Source: ZC4RG17 sp036259475 (GTDB lineage Bacteria; Actinomycetota; Acidimicrobiia; Spongiisociales; ZC4RG35). From it: a stretch of 48,772 nucleotides of DNA. The position numbers were made by a program, and so were the translations under genes. The notes under the pieces are model-generated. The model did not search any database and had not been told where the DNA came from. It saw nothing but the letters and a program-made list of their open reading frames with translations. The DNA lies in NCBI GenBank assembly GCA_036259475.1, contig DATABS010000057.1, positions 1 to 48,772 on the forward strand. The letters are read 5' to 3'. This document shows positions 28,058-36,665 of the stretch, piece after piece (positions within the stretch are counted from its first letter, which is position 1; every line of letters begins with the position of its first letter).

Positions 28058-29105
28058 AGAACTCCTCGAGCAGGACTCGGGCGGCCCAGGCCACCGGGTC
28101 GGCGATCTCGGCGGCCGTTGGGATCCGGTTGGGGGAGGTCCACAATCGGGTCAGCTCGTCGGCGCCGTAACGGCGCTCCACCTCGAGACAGAATTCCCGC
28201 CCGGACGTGATGGCGAAACTCGACGGCGACGCCGGGCCGAACGGAACTGGTGCCTCTGCGGGAGCTCGCTCACCACTCCGGGCCTCCACGATCTCCGAGC
28301 GGTGGGGGAGCAGTTCAGCGGTGGCGCGTTCGGCTAGCAGACGGGCGTAGCCGGCGAGAAGCCCGAGGTACGCCTCCGTCTCATTGCGGGCAGTCAGCGT
28401 CTCTTCGCCGCCGAAGAGGTCGCCCAGCTCACCTGCCACCGCCTCTTGCAGCTGGGCGGGATCGGTCATCCCCATCAGCCCACCGAGCGCCGACGCGTCG
28501 AATTCGATGGTGGCGGCTTCCGTCTCGAGCAGCTGACGGAGGTGTTCGGTCGTGAACGGCACAGCCGACACCGCCCGGTACGCGACCTCCTCCGACACGA
28601 CCCACAGTCGAACCGAGCTGGCTTCAAAGGAGTGCCGCTTGGCGAACGCCTCGATATGGGGCACCACCACCGCCATCGGCAACTGGCGATCGGTGGGAAG
28701 CGCCCCGTCGAATCCTGCCAATACCCAGGTGGCAAGCCCACCCACCAGCGAGCCGACTTGCATCCCCACCATCGCCGGGGCGAGCTGGGCCATCGGGCCG
28801 GCCATGCCGCCCATATCGGAGAATGGCTCGCTGAGATAGCCGTATGCCTCCAGGTGTCGGTCGGCCCATTCCCTGGCATCCACTGGTAGCACGTCGGGCG
28901 CTGGGCTCACTGAGAGAGGGCTGGCCTCCTCGAGTCGGAACTCCGCCAGTCGCGTCAGCTCGCGGTACTCCTCCGCCGCCCACGGTTCTACGGGGATTCG
29001 TTCGCCGGTGAGATGGTGTGACACTTCGGCGGCCAGTTTCCAGTTCACCGGGCCGGGCTGATTGAACAACTCGAAGAGTCGGGCGAAGAGATCGTCGTCA
29101 GCCAT
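28056..29105 (-). CDS. DUF2342-family protein lacking the HExxH zinc motif
   Basis: A 349-residue protein of the DUF2342 / zinc-dependent metalloprotease-like family found mainly in actinobacteria. Recognisable blocks are VVVPHIEAFAKRHS, RLWVVSEEVAYRAV, GLMGMTDPAQLQEAVAGELG and the C-terminal FCLEVERRYGADELTRLW. In metalloprotease-like members the middle block reads HExxH; here it is SEEVAY, so zinc hydrolysis is doubtful. The ATG at 29105 lies 8 nt inside the HtrA gene and is translationally coupled; an ATG at 29120 is also in frame. Convergent with the ECF operon. Probably cytoplasmic; function unknown. Confidence 0.8.
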   Translation of the reverse strand: MADDDLFARLFELFNQPGPVNWKLAAEVSHHLTGERIPVEPWAAEEYRELTRLAEFRLEEASPLSVSPAPDVLPVDAREWADRHLEAYGYLSEPFSDMGGMAGPMAQLAPAMVGMQVGSLVGGLATWVLAGFDGALPTDRQLPMAVVVPHIEAFAKRHSFEASSVRLWVVSEEVAYRAVSAVPFTTEHLRQLLETEAATIEFDASALGGLMGMTDPAQLQEAVAGELGDLFGGEETLTARNETEAYLGLLAGYARLLAERATAELLPHRSEIVEARSGERAPAEAPVPFGPASPSSFAITSGREFCLEVERRYGADELTRLWTSPNRIPTAAEIADPVAWAARVLLEEF

Positions 29106-30339
29106 CCGGCAGCCACTCACCGAGCTCGAATCCGAAGGTGAGCTCCTCGTCCTCCCGCAAAACGCGCACGATCACCTCTTCGCCTGCCCGTCTGGTCCGG
29201 AGCCGGGCGATGAGCTGCTGGATCGAAGTGACGGGCCGCCCGTCGAGGGCAACGATGACATCGCCGATCTGCCCACCTGCGGCGCCGTATCCTGAACCGG
29301 GCGTGATGCCGCTGACTCCTACCCCTACCGGCACGTTGGCGTCTTCCCGGTCCTCGGTCACGGTTGCCCCCTCGATACCCAGCATGGCATGGCGAACGGT
29401 GCCGTCTGCGATCAGGTCGTCGGCGACACTCACCGCCAGGTCCACGGGCACGGCGAAGCCCAGACCCTCGGCTCCCACGTCGGAGATTCCGATGGCGGTG
29501 GTGATCCCGATCAGCTTGGCCTCCTGGTCGAGAAGCGCCCCACCGCTCGAGCCTCGCGTGATGGGCGCATCCGTCTGGAGGAGACCGTAGAGGGGCGTGT
29601 CGGCCTCCACGAAGAGCGACCGGCCGGTCGCCGAGAGAATGCCGGAGGTGACCGACGGTCCGCCCAACAGCCCGAGCGGGTTGCCGACGGCCACCGTCCG
29701 TTCGCCGATGACGAGATCGGCCTCGGTACCGAGCCGGATTGGAGTGAGGTCGGGCCGGGTGGTAGAGATCACGGCGATGTCGGTCAGCGGGTCGGATCCG
29801 ATCACCTCGGCGGAGTAGCTGACACCGTCGGAGAAGATCACATCCACCGCGTCGGCTCCGGCGACGACGTGATGGTTGGTCAGCACATACCCGTCTTGGC
29901 TGTACACGACTCCCGAGCCGCCTCCGTTCAGGCCGTCGTCGGTCACCACGCTGACCGCCACGATCGAGGGGATGGCGGTGGCCGCCACCTCGCTCACCGA
30001 TGGCGTCGTCCCGGGGGCTATCGGTGTCGGGCCGGTCGTGGTGGGGGCGGCGACGAGCGTCGTCCGGGGAACCGAAATCACTCCCCGGTCCAGCAGACCC
30101 AACGCCCCCAAGACTCCGAGGGTGACACCCGTCCCGAGGAGGACCCCTCCGATGATGGCAAGGAACAACGTCCAGCGGTCGCGGCGGCGCTCATCTCGCT
30201 TCTCCTCGACCTCCGTCTCACCAACAAAGGGAGTGACCGGAGGACCGATGGGGCCTGCCGGCCAGTCGATCGACGGCCAGACCGGATCGGGGACGTCGGC
30301 ACCGCCGGCGCGAAACGGCGGTCGTGAGACAGGCTCCAT
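29098..30339 (-). CDS. HtrA/DegP-like serine protease with PDZ domain
   Basis: A 413-residue membrane-anchored protease. A proline-rich cytoplasmic N-terminus precedes one transmembrane segment (about 56-84) and a Thr/Pro linker. The trypsin-like domain has the triad H157 (TNHHVV), D187 (DPLTDIAV) and S265 (RGSSGGAL). A PDZ domain (about 315-405; VGVSGITPGSGYGAAG, GDVIVALDGRPVTSIQQL) ends the protein. HtrA proteases degrade or refold damaged exported proteins. The ATG at 30339 lies 9 nt after a TACAAT box on the minus strand, whose promoter overlaps that of moaE. It heads a two-gene unit with the DUF2342 gene. Confidence 0.93.
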   Translation of the reverse strand: MEPVSRPPFRAGGADVPDPVWPSIDWPAGPIGPPVTPFVGETEVEEKRDERRRDRWTLFLAIIGGVLLGTGVTLGVLGALGLLDRGVISVPRTTLVAAPTTTGPTPIAPGTTPSVSEVAATAIPSIVAVSVVTDDGLNGGGSGVVYSQDGYVLTNHHVVAGADAVDVIFSDGVSYSAEVIGSDPLTDIAVISTTRPDLTPIRLGTEADLVIGERTVAVGNPLGLLGGPSVTSGILSATGRSLFVEADTPLYGLLQTDAPITRGSSGGALLDQEAKLIGITTAIGISDVGAEGLGFAVPVDLAVSVADDLIADGTVRHAMLGIEGATVTEDREDANVPVGVGVSGITPGSGYGAAGGQIGDVIVALDGRPVTSIQQLIARLRTRRAGEEVIVRVLREDEELTFGFELGEWLPDG

Positions 30340-30354
30340 AGACTGGTGATTGTA
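30339..30354. promoter_or_regulatory. Overlapping divergent -10 boxes for HtrA and moaE
   Basis: TAGACT (30339-30344, plus strand) is followed by 9 nt and the moaE ATG. TACAAT (30354-30349, minus strand) is followed by 9 nt and the HtrA ATG. Each box overlaps the other gene's start codon, so the two promoters probably compete. Confidence 0.5.
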
Positions 30355-30788
30355 TGGAATTCACACAGCAATCCGTCCGGGTGGCGGTTCTCGACCGTCC
30401 CTTGGATCCGGCGGCGACTCTCGAAGAGGTGGGAAGAACCAACGCCGGGGCGCTCGCCGTATTCGTCGGTACGGTGCGCGACCATTCGGCCGACCGCTCA
30501 AACGTGACTCATCTGGAGTACGAGGCGTTCGAAGGCCGGGTCGGCGACGTGATCGGTTCGATAGTCGAAGAGGCCTACCGACGCTGGCCCATCCTGGCGG
30601 GAGTGGTGGAACACCGTGTCGGTCGGGTCGGATTGGGTGAGCCGGCGGTGGTGGTGGCCGTCTCGACTGCCCACCGGGCCGACGCCTTCGAAGCTGCCCG
30701 ATATTTGATCGACGAAGTGAAGAAAAGAGCTCCGTTATGGAAGAAGGAGCACTGGCCGGGAGGAGCCGAATGGGTGGAAGGGGCGTGA
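30354..30788 (+). CDS. moaE: Molybdopterin synthase catalytic subunit MoaE
   Basis: A 144-residue MoaE, which with thiocarboxylated MoaD inserts the dithiolene sulfurs of molybdopterin. Family blocks are GALAVFVGTVRDHS, LEYEAFEG, VEHRVGRVGLGE, VSTAHRADAFEA and the C-terminal VKKRAPLWKKEHW with the active-site lysines. The length is normal. The ATG at 30354 starts 9 nt after a TAGACT box. MoaD and other cofactor genes are not in the window, so moaE is isolated here. Confidence 0.95.
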   Translation: MEFTQQSVRVAVLDRPLDPAATLEEVGRTNAGALAVFVGTVRDHSADRSNVTHLEYEAFEGRVGDVIGSIVEEAYRRWPILAGVVEHRVGRVGLGEPAVVVAVSTAHRADAFEAARYLIDEVKKRAPLWKKEHWPGGAEWVEGA

Positions 30789-30861
30789 ATTCGGGCGGAT
30801 AGCCACCCGGGAACAGCCAACTTTTATCCCATCCATACCGGCGCAAAGGGCGACTTTGCTC

Positions 30862-30867
30862 TATTGT
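30862..30867 (+). promoter_or_regulatory. Possible -10 box for the acyl-CoA synthetase operon
   Basis: TATTGT in an A/T-enriched patch, 50 nt before the ATG at 30918, which has its own ribosome site (GAGGAGAG). No clear -35 box, so only a candidate. Confidence 0.3.
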
Positions 30868-30917
30868 GCCGCTCGCCGCCTCCTCCCGGCGGTGCTGGGC
30901 CCACGAGGAGAGATGCG

Positions 30918-32792
30918 ATGACGACGACCATCGACAGGACCATTCCGCCGGTCGACTCGGGATTCGCCACAGTGGCAGCACGGGTTCGTGCCTGGGCGGA
31001 ATCCAACCCCACCGGGGTGGCGATGCGGGAGAAGGACTACGGCATCTGGCAGGAGATCACCTGGTCCGAACTCTGGGAAAAGGTCCGATTGGCGGCCCAC
31101 GCCCTGCTGGCGATTGGGGTCGAACCGGGTGACAGGGTTTCGATCCACTCCGAGGACCGACCGGAATGGATCATTCTGGACTTCGCCACCGTGGCGGTGC
31201 GAGGCATCACCGTCGGGCTCTATCCCACCAACCCGGCCAGTGAGGTCGAGTACCTCCTTCAGGACTCGGGGGCCAAGGTGCATATGGCCGAGGACCAGGA
31301 ACAGGCCGACAAGGTGATGGAGGTCATCGACGCCCTGCCCCACATCGAGAAGATCATTCACGTGGAGCCCCGCGGATTCCGGCCCTACCGCGACGATCCC
31401 CGCTTCATTTACTGGGACGAGTTCCTCGAGTTGGGCCGAAATCACGCAGAGCAGCATCCCGGAGCGGTGGAGCGGGTCATGGCGGAGGCCCAGGGCGACG
31501 ACATCATGACGCTCGTCTACACATCAGGGACCACCGGGCCTCCCAAGGGGGCCATGCTCACCAACGACAACTTCGAGTTCTGCATCGAACAGGTCGTGAA
31601 CGTCGACGGCCGCCTCCCCGGCAACATGAAGGCCGGACCCGAGGATCAGATCCTCACGTACCTGCCGCTGTGCCATGTCGCCGAGCGGATCTTTTCCTCG
31701 TGGCATCTCGCCGCCCAGGGGACGGTCCTCAACTTCGCCGAATCGATCGACACGGTCCAGATCAACCTGCGTGAGGTGCAGCCCACCCTGTTCTTCGCCG
31801 TGCCCCGGATCTGGGAGAAGATCCACGCCACGCTGTTCATCAAGGGGCGCGACGCCACCTGGTTCAAGCGGGCCTGGTTCGGGCTAGGGATGAAGGCGGC
31901 GTCCGTCATCGGCCGGGAACGGGTGGCCAACGGCGGGATGGACACCGCCAAGTCACGGGTCCTGAACTGGATCTTCTATCCGCTCCTCTTCCGGGCGCTG
32001 CGCGAGCGAATCGGCTTGCGACGGGTCCGCTGGGCCGGCACGGGGGCGGCAGCCATCGCACCCGAGGTGATCCAGGACTTCATCGGGATCGGCGTGCCGA
32101 TCCACGAGTTGTACGGCATGACCGAGAACTCGGCCGTGGCGACCAACAACTTCTGGGGCCGCAACAAGGTCGGCACCGTGGGCGAGCCTTACGCCGGTAT
32201 CGGATTCCGCATCGACCCGGAGACCGGCGAGATCCAGACGAAGCACCCCGGTGTGTTCAAGGGCTACTGGAACAAGCCCGAGGCAACCGCCGAAACCTTC
32301 ACCGAAGATGGCTGGCTCAAGACCGGAGATGTGGGCGAGTGGGTCGACGGCACCCACGTCAAGATCGTCGACCGGATCAAGCACATCATCATCACCTCCG
32401 GAGGCAAGAACGTGTCGCCGTCGGAGATAGAGAACAGCCTCAAGACGTCGCCCTATGTCAAGGAGGCGATGGTGGTAGGCGACGGCCGTAAGTACCTGAG
32501 CGCCCTCATCGGGATCGAGTTCGACAACGTGGGCGACTGGGCCACCCGCCGGGGCATCCCTTACACCACCTACCGCGACCTGTCCGAGAAGCCCGAAGTC
32601 ATCGAGCTGATCGAGGGCGTGGTCAAACAGACCAACGAGAAGTTCTCCCGGGTCGAGAACATCCGCAAGTTCCGGCTACTCCCCAAGGAACTCGACCACG
32701 AGGACGGCGAACTGACCGCTACCCAAAAGGTCAAGCGGAACGCAATGGAGGACATGTTCGGCGACCTCATCAGCGAGATGTACTCCTCGTGA
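30918..32792 (+). CDS. Long-chain-fatty-acid--CoA ligase (AMP-binding)
   Basis: A 624-residue ANL-superfamily acyl-CoA synthetase of the long-chain type. It has the P-loop LVYTSGTTGPPKGAML, the YGMTENSAV acyl-site motif, GEIQTKHPGVFKGYWN, GWLKTGDVGEWVD and the hinge DRIKHIIITSGGKNVSPSEIE. It activates a carboxylate with ATP and CoA. The ATG at 30918 follows a GAGGAGAG ribosome site. The liv-type transporter genes start 23 nt after its stop and are co-directional. This suggests that the transporter brings in a carboxylic acid or amino-acid-derived substrate that this enzyme may activate, although that is inference. Confidence 0.93.
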   Translation: MTTTIDRTIPPVDSGFATVAARVRAWAESNPTGVAMREKDYGIWQEITWSELWEKVRLAAHALLAIGVEPGDRVSIHSEDRPEWIILDFATVAVRGITVGLYPTNPASEVEYLLQDSGAKVHMAEDQEQADKVMEVIDALPHIEKIIHVEPRGFRPYRDDPRFIYWDEFLELGRNHAEQHPGAVERVMAEAQGDDIMTLVYTSGTTGPPKGAMLTNDNFEFCIEQVVNVDGRLPGNMKAGPEDQILTYLPLCHVAERIFSSWHLAAQGTVLNFAESIDTVQINLREVQPTLFFAVPRIWEKIHATLFIKGRDATWFKRAWFGLGMKAASVIGRERVANGGMDTAKSRVLNWIFYPLLFRALRERIGLRRVRWAGTGAAAIAPEVIQDFIGIGVPIHELYGMTENSAVATNNFWGRNKVGTVGEPYAGIGFRIDPETGEIQTKHPGVFKGYWNKPEATAETFTEDGWLKTGDVGEWVDGTHVKIVDRIKHIIITSGGKNVSPSEIENSLKTSPYVKEAMVVGDGRKYLSALIGIEFDNVGDWATRRGIPYTTYRDLSEKPEVIELIEGVVKQTNEKFSRVENIRKFRLLPKELDHEDGELTATQKVKRNAMEDMFGDLISEMYSS

Positions 32793-32815
32793 TCCTTGGG
32801 CCGGGACGGGAGTAG

Positions 32816-33751
32816 ATGGACCAATTCCAGGCGGCGTTACTCAACGGGATCGGGTTGGGTGCGATCTACGCGCTGCTCGCTCTGGGGTTCGTCATCATCT
32901 TCAAGGCCACCCAGGTGGTGAACTTCGCCCATGGGGCGTTGGCGGCCGTCGGAGCGTTCCTCACCGCCGCGTTCGTTTCGGTTCTCAACATCCCCGGACG
33001 GTGGATGGAGGCCGCTCCCGCCTGGCTGCAATGGAGCCTGTCGGCTCTCTGCGCCGTGATCGCCGCCGGCCTCGTCGGCCTGCTCGTCGAGCGGGTCTTC
33101 ATCCGGCCCATGATCGGCGAGCCGCTCTTCTCGGTGGCGATCATCACCGTCGGTCTGGACATCGTCCTCCGCACCATCACCGATGACTTCATCGGGCAAG
33201 GGGCCCGCTCGATGGGTGATCCGTGGGGGATCACCGTCACCAACATGCTGGGGGTCACGGTCAACACGACCCAGATCGTCACGTTCGGCGTCTCGCTGGT
33301 GTGTTTCGCCCTGGTCGCCTGGTTCTTCCAGAGCCGGATGGGCGTGGCGATGAGGGCCACGGCGTTCGATCAGGAGGCGGCGCAGGCTCAAGGGATCAAC
33401 GTGGGGCGGATCTTCGCCGCCTCCTGGGTCATCGGGGCGATACTGGCCGCGGTGGCGGGCATCTTCTCGTCGATGGCTCCCCGGGCGACGGGGGTCTCCA
33501 ACACGACCGCCTTCGTGGTCTTCCGGGCGTTCCCCGCCATCATCATCGGGGGGCTCGACTCGGTGGTGGGGGCGGTAGTGGGCGGCTTCCTCGTGGGGAT
33601 CGCCGAGATCCTGATCGGGACCTACTCGGCGGGCTACACCAACATCGTCGGAGTCGGCTTCGGCTCGATCGTCCCCTATGTGCTCATGCTGATCTTCTTG
33701 CTCGTGCGCCCGTACGGGCTGTTCGGCACCGAGGAGATCCGGCGGGTATGA
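32816..33751 (+). CDS. Branched-chain amino-acid-type ABC transporter permease (LivH-like)
   Basis: A 311-residue integral membrane permease with about eight hydrophobic segments. It begins QAALLNGIGLGAIYALLALG and contains FKATQVVNFAHGALAAVGAF, the signature near the N-terminus of LivH proteins. The coupling loop (AMRATAFDQEAAQAQGINV) contacts the ATPase. The ATG at 32816 lies 23 nt after the acyl-CoA synthetase. It pairs with the LivM-like permease at 33813; between them is a heptamer tandem repeat. Confidence 0.95.
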   Translation: MDQFQAALLNGIGLGAIYALLALGFVIIFKATQVVNFAHGALAAVGAFLTAAFVSVLNIPGRWMEAAPAWLQWSLSALCAVIAAGLVGLLVERVFIRPMIGEPLFSVAIITVGLDIVLRTITDDFIGQGARSMGDPWGITVTNMLGVTVNTTQIVTFGVSLVCFALVAWFFQSRMGVAMRATAFDQEAAQAQGINVGRIFAASWVIGAILAAVAGIFSSMAPRATGVSNTTAFVVFRAFPAIIIGGLDSVVGAVVGGFLVGIAEILIGTYSAGYTNIVGVGFGSIVPYVLMLIFLLVRPYGLFGTEEIRRV

Positions 33752-33761
33752 GAGTCGCCGA

Positions 33762-33792
33762 ACTTCCGACTTCCGACTTCGGACTTCCGACT
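33762..33792. repeat. Heptamer tandem repeat ACTTCCG (locus 2)
   Basis: Four units (ACTTCCG, ACTTCCG, ACTTCGG, ACTTCCG) followed by ACTCGGC, filling most of the 61-nt gap between the two permease genes. It lies just upstream of the weak ribosome site of the LivM-like gene. Confidence 0.7.
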
Positions 33793-33812
33793 CGGCGAGT
33801 GGAGCAAGCCAC

Positions 33813-35045
33813 ATGAGGGGACGGCCGCTGCTCTATACGTCCTACGAGGAGGACCAGGCGATCTTTCCCTCCGTGACCAAGAAGGTCTTGTTCGGAGTCC
33901 TCATCGTGATCGCCGTCTTGCTTCCTTTCCAGCTCATCCCCGGGCTGCGATGGGCGGGCCAGAACATCTGGCTGGTCGTTCTGGGGGAAGCGATGATCTT
34001 CGCCATCGCCGCCCTGGGATTGAACATCCTCACGGGGATCGCCGGTCAGGTTTCTCTGGGTCACTCCTTCTTCATGGGCGTCGGCGCCTACACCGCGGTG
34101 ATAATCGGCGGGGAAGCGACTCCGGCACTGGTGGGATGGGGACTTCCCATGTGGCTGTGGCTACCGGCCGCCGGGGTGGTGGCAGCCATCGTGGGTCTCC
34201 TGGTGGCACCGACGGCGGTGCGGGTCCGGGGCCTCTACCTCGCCTTCGTCACGATCGCCCTGGTATTCATCGGCGACCACATCTTCCGCAACGCCCGCAG
34301 CATCTCCGGAGGGCCCGGCCTGGGTCGGGAATGGCCTGCGTTCGAGCTACGGCTGTGGAAGGAGGAGGCTCCGCTCATCGACTTCTCCGGCTCGGGCACC
34401 TGGTTCGGAGTCCAGATCGACCGGTCGGCCCGCCAGTACCTGTTCCTGCTGCTACTGCTCACGCTCCTGACCTTCGTCCACAAGAACATCGCCCGAACCC
34501 GGGTGGGTCGAGCCTTTGCCGCCATCCGGGACCGGGACATCGCCGCCGAGGTGCTCGGCGTCGACGAGGTCCGCTACAAGGCCCTGGCCTTCGCCATCTC
34601 GTCCTTCTTCGCCGGGGTGGGAGGAGCTCTCCTCGCGTCTTACTTCGGCAGCCGCATCCCCGAGGCGTGGGACCTGCTGCTGGCGGTCGAGATCATCGCC
34701 ATCATCCTGATCGGAGGCGCCGGATCGACGGCCGGCGTCCTATTGGGAGCGTTCTTCGTGATCGGCCTTCCCCGGGCGGTCGAGAACCTCACTACCTGGC
34801 TGGCGGGACTGACCGACTCCGAAGGGGCGGTCGGGTCGATCGCCAACTTCTTCATCTCCACCGGCCCCACCGACTTCGGGCTCCTCGGGACGGCGGCCAT
34901 CGGGCCGGGGTTATCCGTCTTCCAGTTCAACCTACTCCTGTATGGCGCCCTCATCATCGTCTTCTTGCTCTTCGAGCCGCTGGGTCTGTTCGGGATCTGG
35001 CTTCGGGTCAGAAACTATTGGAAGGGATGGCCATTCACGTATTGA
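33813..35045 (+). CDS. Branched-chain amino-acid-type ABC transporter permease (LivM-like)
   Basis: A 410-residue second permease with a longer N-terminus, as in LivM proteins. It has about ten hydrophobic segments, the block ALGLNILTGIAGQVSLGHSFF and the ATPase-coupling loop AIRDRDIAAEVLGVDEVRYK. It would form a heterodimer with the LivH-like protein in the cytoplasmic membrane. The ATG at 33813 lacks a strong ribosome site. The segment TDFGLLGTAAIGPGLSVFQF near the C-terminus is an insertion before the last helix. Followed by two hairpins and the binding-protein gene. Confidence 0.93.
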   Translation: MRGRPLLYTSYEEDQAIFPSVTKKVLFGVLIVIAVLLPFQLIPGLRWAGQNIWLVVLGEAMIFAIAALGLNILTGIAGQVSLGHSFFMGVGAYTAVIIGGEATPALVGWGLPMWLWLPAAGVVAAIVGLLVAPTAVRVRGLYLAFVTIALVFIGDHIFRNARSISGGPGLGREWPAFELRLWKEEAPLIDFSGSGTWFGVQIDRSARQYLFLLLLLTLLTFVHKNIARTRVGRAFAAIRDRDIAAEVLGVDEVRYKALAFAISSFFAGVGGALLASYFGSRIPEAWDLLLAVEIIAIILIGGAGSTAGVLLGAFFVIGLPRAVENLTTWLAGLTDSEGAVGSIANFFISTGPTDFGLLGTAAIGPGLSVFQFNLLLYGALIIVFLLFEPLGLFGIWLRVRNYWKGWPFTY

Positions 35046-35058
35046 GCGACCAAGATGT

Positions 35059-35097
35059 CCCACCGGAAACGGTGGGTCACCGGCGGGATGACCGCCG
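35059..35097 (+). promoter_or_regulatory. Two tandem hairpins between LivM-like and binding-protein genes
   Basis: CCCACCG-GAAA-CGGTGGG (35059-35076) with a stable GAAA tetraloop, then CGGCGG-GATGA-CCGCCG (35081-35097). With no T-tract they may stabilise or process the transcript, helping set different protein levels along the operon. Confidence 0.45.
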
Positions 35098-35146
35098 CAG
35101 GCAAAGAACCCGATTCGTTCGGGCTGGATGAGGAGGATATGACGAG

Positions 35147-36607
35147 ATGAGCAAGAAAATCAGATGGTTGGCGCTGGTGACGGTGCTCGCCCTCGTTGTG
35201 GCCGCCTGCGGCGGCGACACGGGCGGCGACACCACCGAGCCGGCCGACACGCCGGACACGACCACCGCCGAGACGATGGCTCCGGAAACGACCACCGCCA
35301 CGAGCGCCCCCGACGAAACCACCGACACGACGCAACCTGCGGAGGGAGGCGACGTCACGACGGACGTAGGTGTCACCGAGGACACGATCACCGTTGGCCT
35401 CATTGCCGACCTGACCGGTATCTTCGCCCCGCTCGTGCAGGACATCGTTGCCGCCCAGGAGGTGTACTGGGACATCGTAAATGAGAACGGTGGCATCGCC
35501 GGCAGGACCGTTGAGACGCTGGTCGTTGACAACGCCTATGACCCTGATCAGCACCGCACCCAGTACGAGGCGATCCGCAACGAGGTGGCCATCATCAGCC
35601 AGTCGACCGGCTCCCCGCACACGTCGGGGGTGATCGACCTGATGGTCGAGGACGACATCGTCGCCCTCCCGCTGAGCTGGTACTCCGGCTGGGCCGACCC
35701 GGCCTTCGACCAGGGAGCGGCGCTCGAGCAGCAGACGAACTACTGCATCGAGGCGATGAACGTCGTGGAGTACGTCTCCCAGCAGCTCGAGGAGGAGAAC
35801 GGGGAGCCGCCCACCTGGGCCGTCGTCTCCTTCCCCGGTGAGTACGGTCAGGACGGCGCCTTCGGGGCCAAGCACGCCATCGAGGAGCTCGGTCTCGAGC
35901 TGGTCTTCGACGGTGAGGGTCTGGTGACCCCTGACCCGGCCGACCCGGAGACCGAGATCATCACCGGTATCACTCAGAACGCCCCCGACGCCGTGTTCGC
36001 CACGGTCAACCCGTCGAACTTGGGCGTTCTGATGGGCGGCGCGGCCCAGGCCGGATACACCGGGACGTGGACCGGATCGGTCCCGAGCTACGACTTCCGG
36101 ATGCTCGACTCACCGGTCGCCCCTGTGGTCGACAGCTCGTACGTGCAGCCCGGATACAACGTGTTGTGGAACACCGACGTGCCCGGCATGCAGCCCCTCG
36201 TGGACGCCATGCTGGCTGCCCGTCCCGACCTGCGACCCTCCGACGCATTCGTCCTGGGATGGCTCGAAGCGGTGACGGTGGAGCGGATCCTCCGCGACGC
36301 GGCCGAGTCGGGCGACATGACGCGAGCCGGGATCAAGGCGGCGGCTCTCGCCCTGGAAGGCCTGAGCTTCGACGGGCTGGCGCCCGACCAGAGCTACTCG
36401 CCGCCCGACAGCCCGAACGAGTTCATCACCCGCGAGATCGCCATCTTCGACCCCGACCTGGCCACGTACACCGAGGCCGGCGGAGCGAACCAGACGATCG
36501 GTGAGGCTCCCAACGGCGGGACGACGGGGTCTCTGCTGGTGCAGGACTTCTTCGTCGGTGACGTGGCCGCCGGCTACGAGTTCACCGAGCGCTGCTTCGC
36601 AGGCTGA
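35147..36607 (+). CDS. Branched-chain amino-acid-type ABC transporter substrate-binding lipoprotein (LivK-like)
   Basis: A 486-residue lipoprotein. The signal (KKIRWLALVTVLALVVAAC) ends at Cys21; a Thr/Glu-rich linker to about residue 70 follows. The periplasmic-binding-like domain of the LivK type (DTITVGLIADLTGIFAPLVQ, GGIAGRTVETLVVDNAYDP, WAVVSFPGEYGQDG) binds the ligand. The ATG at 35147 has an AGGAGGATATGACG leader. The substrate is unknown: LivK-like proteins also bind aromatic acids, short-chain amides and urea. It lies between the permease and ATPase genes, with hairpins on both sides. Confidence 0.93.
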   Translation: MSKKIRWLALVTVLALVVAACGGDTGGDTTEPADTPDTTTAETMAPETTTATSAPDETTDTTQPAEGGDVTTDVGVTEDTITVGLIADLTGIFAPLVQDIVAAQEVYWDIVNENGGIAGRTVETLVVDNAYDPDQHRTQYEAIRNEVAIISQSTGSPHTSGVIDLMVEDDIVALPLSWYSGWADPAFDQGAALEQQTNYCIEAMNVVEYVSQQLEEENGEPPTWAVVSFPGEYGQDGAFGAKHAIEELGLELVFDGEGLVTPDPADPETEIITGITQNAPDAVFATVNPSNLGVLMGGAAQAGYTGTWTGSVPSYDFRMLDSPVAPVVDSSYVQPGYNVLWNTDVPGMQPLVDAMLAARPDLRPSDAFVLGWLEAVTVERILRDAAESGDMTRAGIKAAALALEGLSFDGLAPDQSYSPPDSPNEFITREIAIFDPDLATYTEAGGANQTIGEAPNGGTTGSLLVQDFFVGDVAAGYEFTERCFAG

Positions 36608-36620
36608 ACGGTGACCTATC

Positions 36621-36650
36621 CGGGTGGGCGGCCTCCGGGCCGCCCACCCG
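36621..36650 (+). promoter_or_regulatory. Perfect 12-bp hairpin after the binding-protein gene
   Basis: CGGGTGGGCGGC and GCCGCCCACCCG flank the loop CTCCGG. It lies 13 nt after the binding-protein stop and 15 nt before the LivF-like start. Such hairpins after binding-protein genes often protect the upstream mRNA and reduce read-through, so the binding protein is made in excess. Confidence 0.6.
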
Positions 36651-36665
36651 TGATCGGGAGGGCGC

